Positions 32,423 to 34,943 of a stretch of 34,943 bases of DNA are shown here, in pieces. The notes beneath the pieces were generated by a model. That model had not been told where the DNA came from, did no database searches, and saw only the letters and a list, made by a program, of their open reading frames with translations. The position numbers were made by a program, and so were the translations under genes. Origin of the DNA: JAZLGI01 sp045616225 (GTDB lineage Bacteria; Spirochaetota; Spirochaetia; Sphaerochaetales; Sphaerochaetaceae); contig JAZLGI010000108.1 in assembly GCA_045616225.1 (NCBI GenBank), positions 1-34,943 of the forward strand, read 5' to 3'. Each line of letters begins with the position of its first letter. The first letter of the stretch is position 1.

Positions 32423-33817
32423 TTATCTGATTTTGTTTCCTGTAAGCTCCTGTCTGAAGCTTGTTGCACTCTCTTTCTTGTCGCTTGGATTATAAAGACC
32501 AGGTACTGCTGCATACAATGCTGCACAAACTACAAGATCCTGCTTCCATGTGATTTCATTTGGAGCATGAGCCTGGCTCTCTGCACCAGGACCAAATCCT
32601 ACGCAAGGAATTCCGTAACGTCCCTGAATGGAAACGCCGTTTGTAGAGAATGTCCACTTATCGCAAAGAGGTCTTCCAACTCTCTTTTCTTTTGCTTTGT
32701 CGTCTGCCCAAATTCTGTTTTCACCCCAGAGGTTCTTATGTGCCTCTACAAGAGCCTTTACATGAGGAGCAGTTTCTTTGTTAATCCAAGTAGGGAAGAA
32801 ACATTCTGTCTCGTATACATGACCTGTCCAAGCCGGTCTGTCATACATATACATAGAAACCTTAACATCTTTGGCATACTTCTTACATGCAGGAAGATCT
32901 TCTATTTCCTTGAGACAACTCTGATATGTCTCACCTGCAGTCATTCTTCTGTCAATTGAAATAGAACATGAATCTGCAACTGCGCATCTTGATGGAGATG
33001 TATAAAAAATCTGGCTTGTTGTACAAGTTCCACGACCAAGGAACTGTGCATCTTCCCAATGCTCTGGGTTGTACTTTTTATCAAGCATCTTTGCAAGACC
33101 GTGAATATGTTCATTATCTGCACTGTTCTCGTTGAGATCTCTTACGTTTTCAATGATTTCTGCCATCTTATGAATAGCATTGTCTCCTCTTTCAGGAGCA
33201 GAACCATGGCATGATACTCCGTGAACATCTACTCTAATTTCCATTCTTCCTCTGTGTCCGCGGTAAACACCACCGTCTGTAGGTTCTGTGGAAATTACAA
33301 ATTCAATCTGCTTTGCAGCATCTTCAGGTCCGTTGAAATATTCATTTACTATAGACTGCCAACACATTCCGTCACAATCTTCTTCCTGAACAGAACCAAC
33401 AACCATAATCTTGTATCCTTCAGGAATAAGACCCATATCTTTCATGATTTTGGCACCATATGTTGCAGAAGCCATTCCACCTTCCTGGTCAGAACCGCCA
33501 CGGCCATAAATCTGAGTCTCATTTTCCCAGCCCTTGTACGGGTCTTCTGTCCAGTTGTTGATATTTCCTATTCCAACTGTATCAATATGTGAATCTATGG
33601 CAATAATCTTGTCACCGTTGCCCATCCAGCCAATTACGTTTCCAAGCTTGTCAATTTCAACCTTATCGTATCCAAGTTTCTCCATCTCTTCTTTAATTCT
33701 GTAGATGACACCTTTTTCTTCACAACTCTCAGAAGGAATGGCAATCATGTCTCTAAGAAACCTTGTCATTGAAGGACCATAAGCTTCAGCAGCTTTTTTA
33801 ATGGCAGCAAAATCCAT
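32423..33817 (-). CDS. ygeY: YgeY-type M20 metallohydrolase of anaerobic purine degradation
   Basis: This 464-residue M20-family zinc hydrolase carries all expected metal ligands: H77 and D79 in DSHIDTVG, D110 in GRGGSDQEGG, E145/E146 in VQEEDCDG, the E of STEPTDGG and the H of HAPNE at the end. It resembles E. coli YgeY, part of the purine (urate) degradation cluster, where it is thought to cleave an amide or ureido intermediate. The start has AAAAGGAGATAAATT before it. It is first in its operon. A promoter and a copy of the TGTTGCA repeat lie directly upstream. Confidence 0.92.
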   Translation of the reverse strand: MDFAAIKKAAEAYGPSMTRFLRDMIAIPSESCEEKGVIYRIKEEMEKLGYDKVEIDKLGNVIGWMGNGDKIIAIDSHIDTVGIGNINNWTEDPYKGWENETQIYGRGGSDQEGGMASATYGAKIMKDMGLIPEGYKIMVVGSVQEEDCDGMCWQSIVNEYFNGPEDAAKQIEFVISTEPTDGGVYRGHRGRMEIRVDVHGVSCHGSAPERGDNAIHKMAEIIENVRDLNENSADNEHIHGLAKMLDKKYNPEHWEDAQFLGRGTCTTSQIFYTSPSRCAVADSCSISIDRRMTAGETYQSCLKEIEDLPACKKYAKDVKVSMYMYDRPAWTGHVYETECFFPTWINKETAPHVKALVEAHKNLWGENRIWADDKAKEKRVGRPLCDKWTFSTNGVSIQGRYGIPCVGFGPGAESQAHAPNEITWKQDLVVCAALYAAVPGLYNPSDKKESATSFRQELTGNKIR

Positions 33818-33847
33818 AATTTATCTCCTTTTATTTAATTGTAATAA

Positions 33848-33876
33848 ACTTTAACATGGCGGTTTTCATTTGTCTA
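33848..33876 (-). promoter_or_regulatory. Promoter of ygeY-ygeW
   Basis: On the minus strand, TAGACA (plus 33871-33876) and TAAAGT (plus 33848-33853) are 17 bp apart. Transcription would start near 33841. The TGTTGCA repeat begins 7 bases upstream of this -35. Confidence 0.55.
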
Positions 33877-33881
33877 TCAGA

Positions 33882-33903
33882 TTTGTTGCAATTTGTTGCA
33901 GTT
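33882..33903 (+). promoter_or_regulatory. Purine-regulon candidate operator, site 3
   Basis: TGTTGCA-ATT-TGTTGCA occupies 33884-33900, flanked by TT and GTT. It is read on the strand opposite to ygeY, unlike sites 1 and 2, which point toward their genes. Its centre is about 50 bases before the predicted ygeY transcription start, a common place for an activator. Confidence 0.55.
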
Positions 33904-33928
33904 TTTATTTTTTTAAACAGTACAATAG

Positions 33929-33963
33929 CAAAAAATGAGGGCCAGCCTAAACCGGACCCTCAT
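33929..33963 (-). terminator. Terminator of the xanthine-dehydrogenase-like gene
   Basis: ATGAGGG (33935-33941) and CCCTCAT (33957-33963) form a stem with a 15-base middle. On the minus strand it is followed by six T. Confidence 0.8.
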
Positions 33964-33968
33964 AATTT

Positions 33969-34943
33969 TCATTTTATTTTTCCCATTGCTCTGAGTATTT
34001 TTTCCGGAGTCATAGGCCAATCTCTCAACCAAACTCCCACAGCATCATGAATTGCAATTCCTATTGCAGGAGCTGCACCGTTACAGGCAATCTCAGAAAT
34101 AGATTTTGCGCCAAACGGTCCATAGGCGTCATTTACATCTATAAGAATACTCTTGAAATCTTCCGGAGCTTCTGTAATCATTGGCACCCCGTAATCTGTC
34201 ATGTTTGCGTTAATGCATTTTCCGTTTTTGTCCAGTTTCATGTCTTCATAAAGACTATGACCAATAGACTTCATAACAGCTCCATACATTTGGCAAAGTG
34301 CAATTTCAGGATTTATAGGAGTTCCTGCATCCTGAAGGGCATAGAATTTCTGGAGTTTGATTTCGCCTGTTTTCTCATTAACTGCAACCTGTGCAAAATG
34401 AGCACCGTAAGGTACAGAAGATGCTGCAGTAACAAAGTTTCCATGTGCTATCATTTGACCGTGACCGCTCCCTGAACATGCCGTATGAGAAAGCTCATAG
34501 AATGATAGTATTTTTCCGCTTTTTGTAGATTTAACTGCACCAGGAGCCACAATTTCAAGGTTGCACTCTTCTTCATTCATCTGGAAAGCAGCCTCTTTTA
34601 AAATCTTTTCCTTCAAATTGTTTACAGCAACAAGAGAAGCATTTCCGCTGAAGAAAGTTCCTGAAGAAGCATAAGCTCCTGTATCAAATGCACAAGAATC
34701 TGTATCTCCTGAGATTACAGTAATCTTGTCCATAGGAAGCTTGAGAACTTCGCTTACAATCTTTGCAGAGATAGTGTCAAGACCGGTTCCCAAATCTGCT
34801 CCACCGCTGTTGAGAATTACAGTACCGTCTGTTTCAAGTTTTGCAATTGCTTCACTGTGGTCAAGTCCAGGAAGACCGCTTCCCTGCATAATCATTGCAA
34901 ACCCCTTTCCAATCTTCCAATCAGAATCTTCAGACACCTCTTT
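33969..34943 (-). CDS. Xanthine dehydrogenase-like molybdopterin-binding subunit, C-terminal part
   Basis: This is the last 324 codons of a molybdenum hydroxylase large subunit, open to the window edge. Visible family blocks are LNSGGADLGTGLDTISAKIVSEVL, SGDTDSCAFDTGAYASSGTFFSGNA, AHFAQVAVNEKTGEIKLQKFYALQDAGTPINPEIALCQMYGAVMKSIGHSLYED, and GPFGAKSISEIACNGAAPAIGIAIHDAVG. The last of these carries the glutamate (SISE) in the position of the catalytic Glu of xanthine dehydrogenase. Such enzymes oxidise hypoxanthine, xanthine or related purines; the XdhA/XdhD/YgeS-type variants accompany ygeW and ygeY. No other subunit is in view. A GTG at 34937 is inside the frame, and it is probably not the true start because the frame stays open upstream. 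Confidence 0.88.
   Translation of the reverse strand, partial: KEVSEDSDWKIGKGFAMIMQGSGLPGLDHSEAIAKLETDGTVILNSGGADLGTGLDTISAKIVSEVLKLPMDKITVISGDTDSCAFDTGAYASSGTFFSGNASLVAVNNLKEKILKEAAFQMNEEECNLEIVAPGAVKSTKSGKILSFYELSHTACSGSGHGQMIAHGNFVTAASSVPYGAHFAQVAVNEKTGEIKLQKFYALQDAGTPINPEIALCQMYGAVMKSIGHSLYEDMKLDKNGKCINANMTDYGVPMITEAPEDFKSILIDVNDAYGPFGAKSISEIACNGAAPAIGIAIHDAVGVWLRDWPMTPEKILRAMGKIK

Noticed and set aside
32459..32467. A single TTGTTGCAC inside ygeY, and another TTGTTGCA near position 103 in bamA
   Set aside because: Both are lone half-sites within coding sequence without the second copy at ten bases, so I treat them as chance.
34935..34937. GTG as the true start of the xanthine-dehydrogenase-like protein
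   Set aside because: The frame stays open to the window edge, and molybdopterin subunits are about twice as long, so this is the 3' part of a larger gene.

Overview
The window fits a Treponema-like spirochaete, probably gut or rumen associated. The base composition is AT-rich, a BamA/TamB pair lies next to a PnrA-type (BMP family) nucleoside ABC transporter, and glycolysis uses a PPi-dependent phosphofructokinase. As I remember it, T. pallidum also carries its Pnr genes close to TamB and BamA. Unlike T. pallidum, this organism has an anaerobic purine-degradation cluster (ygeY, ygeW and a molybdopterin hydroxylase). Species cannot be fixed from the sequence alone.

Layout: 1-4.7 kb (minus) holds tamB followed by the 5' end of bamA, both for outer-membrane biogenesis. 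4.8-10.5 kb (plus) holds a dTMP kinase with an unusual P-loop, an ABC ATPase with two permeases, and a separately transcribed BMP-family binding protein. 10.6-10.84 kb is a non-coding array of four 52-bp hairpin units. 10.9-13.7 kb (minus) holds a dicarboxylate/amino-acid symporter and an aspartate-type aminotransferase. 13.8-16.2 kb (plus) is an overlapping operon of a PH-domain protein, an Asp/Glu racemase and a membrane-anchored phosphoesterase. adk (minus) follows. 17-20.1 kb (plus) is a compact operon: an extended uracil phosphoribosyltransferase, a TPR lipoprotein, RNase HI and a split chromate transporter. 20.3-23.1 kb is a cobalamin riboswitch and a BtuFCD importer. 23.1-24.9 kb (minus) holds a YaiI-type protein, ExoIII and a CYTH protein. 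25-27.7 kb (plus) holds pfp and asnA. 27.8-29.8 kb (minus) holds an MFS carrier and a LUD protein. 29.9-31.1 kb (plus) holds a compact TatD and TcdA. 31.2-34.9 kb (minus) holds ygeY-ygeW and the 3' part of a xanthine-dehydrogenase-like subunit.

The most interesting signal is a long direct repeat, TGTTGCA-N3-TGTTGCA. I find it three times, always between genes: before the nucleoside ABC operon, before its binding protein, and before ygeY-ygeW. It joins purine uptake at one end of the window to purine breakdown at the other, and looks like the operator of an undescribed purine regulon. Secondary signals are the 52-bp hairpin array and a related terminator 20 kb away, a riboswitch outlet made of two mutually exclusive hairpins, two genes whose TATAAT box sits six bases from the start codon, and a dTMP kinase without the P-loop lysine. 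I saw no rRNA, tRNA, insertion sequence or CRISPR array.
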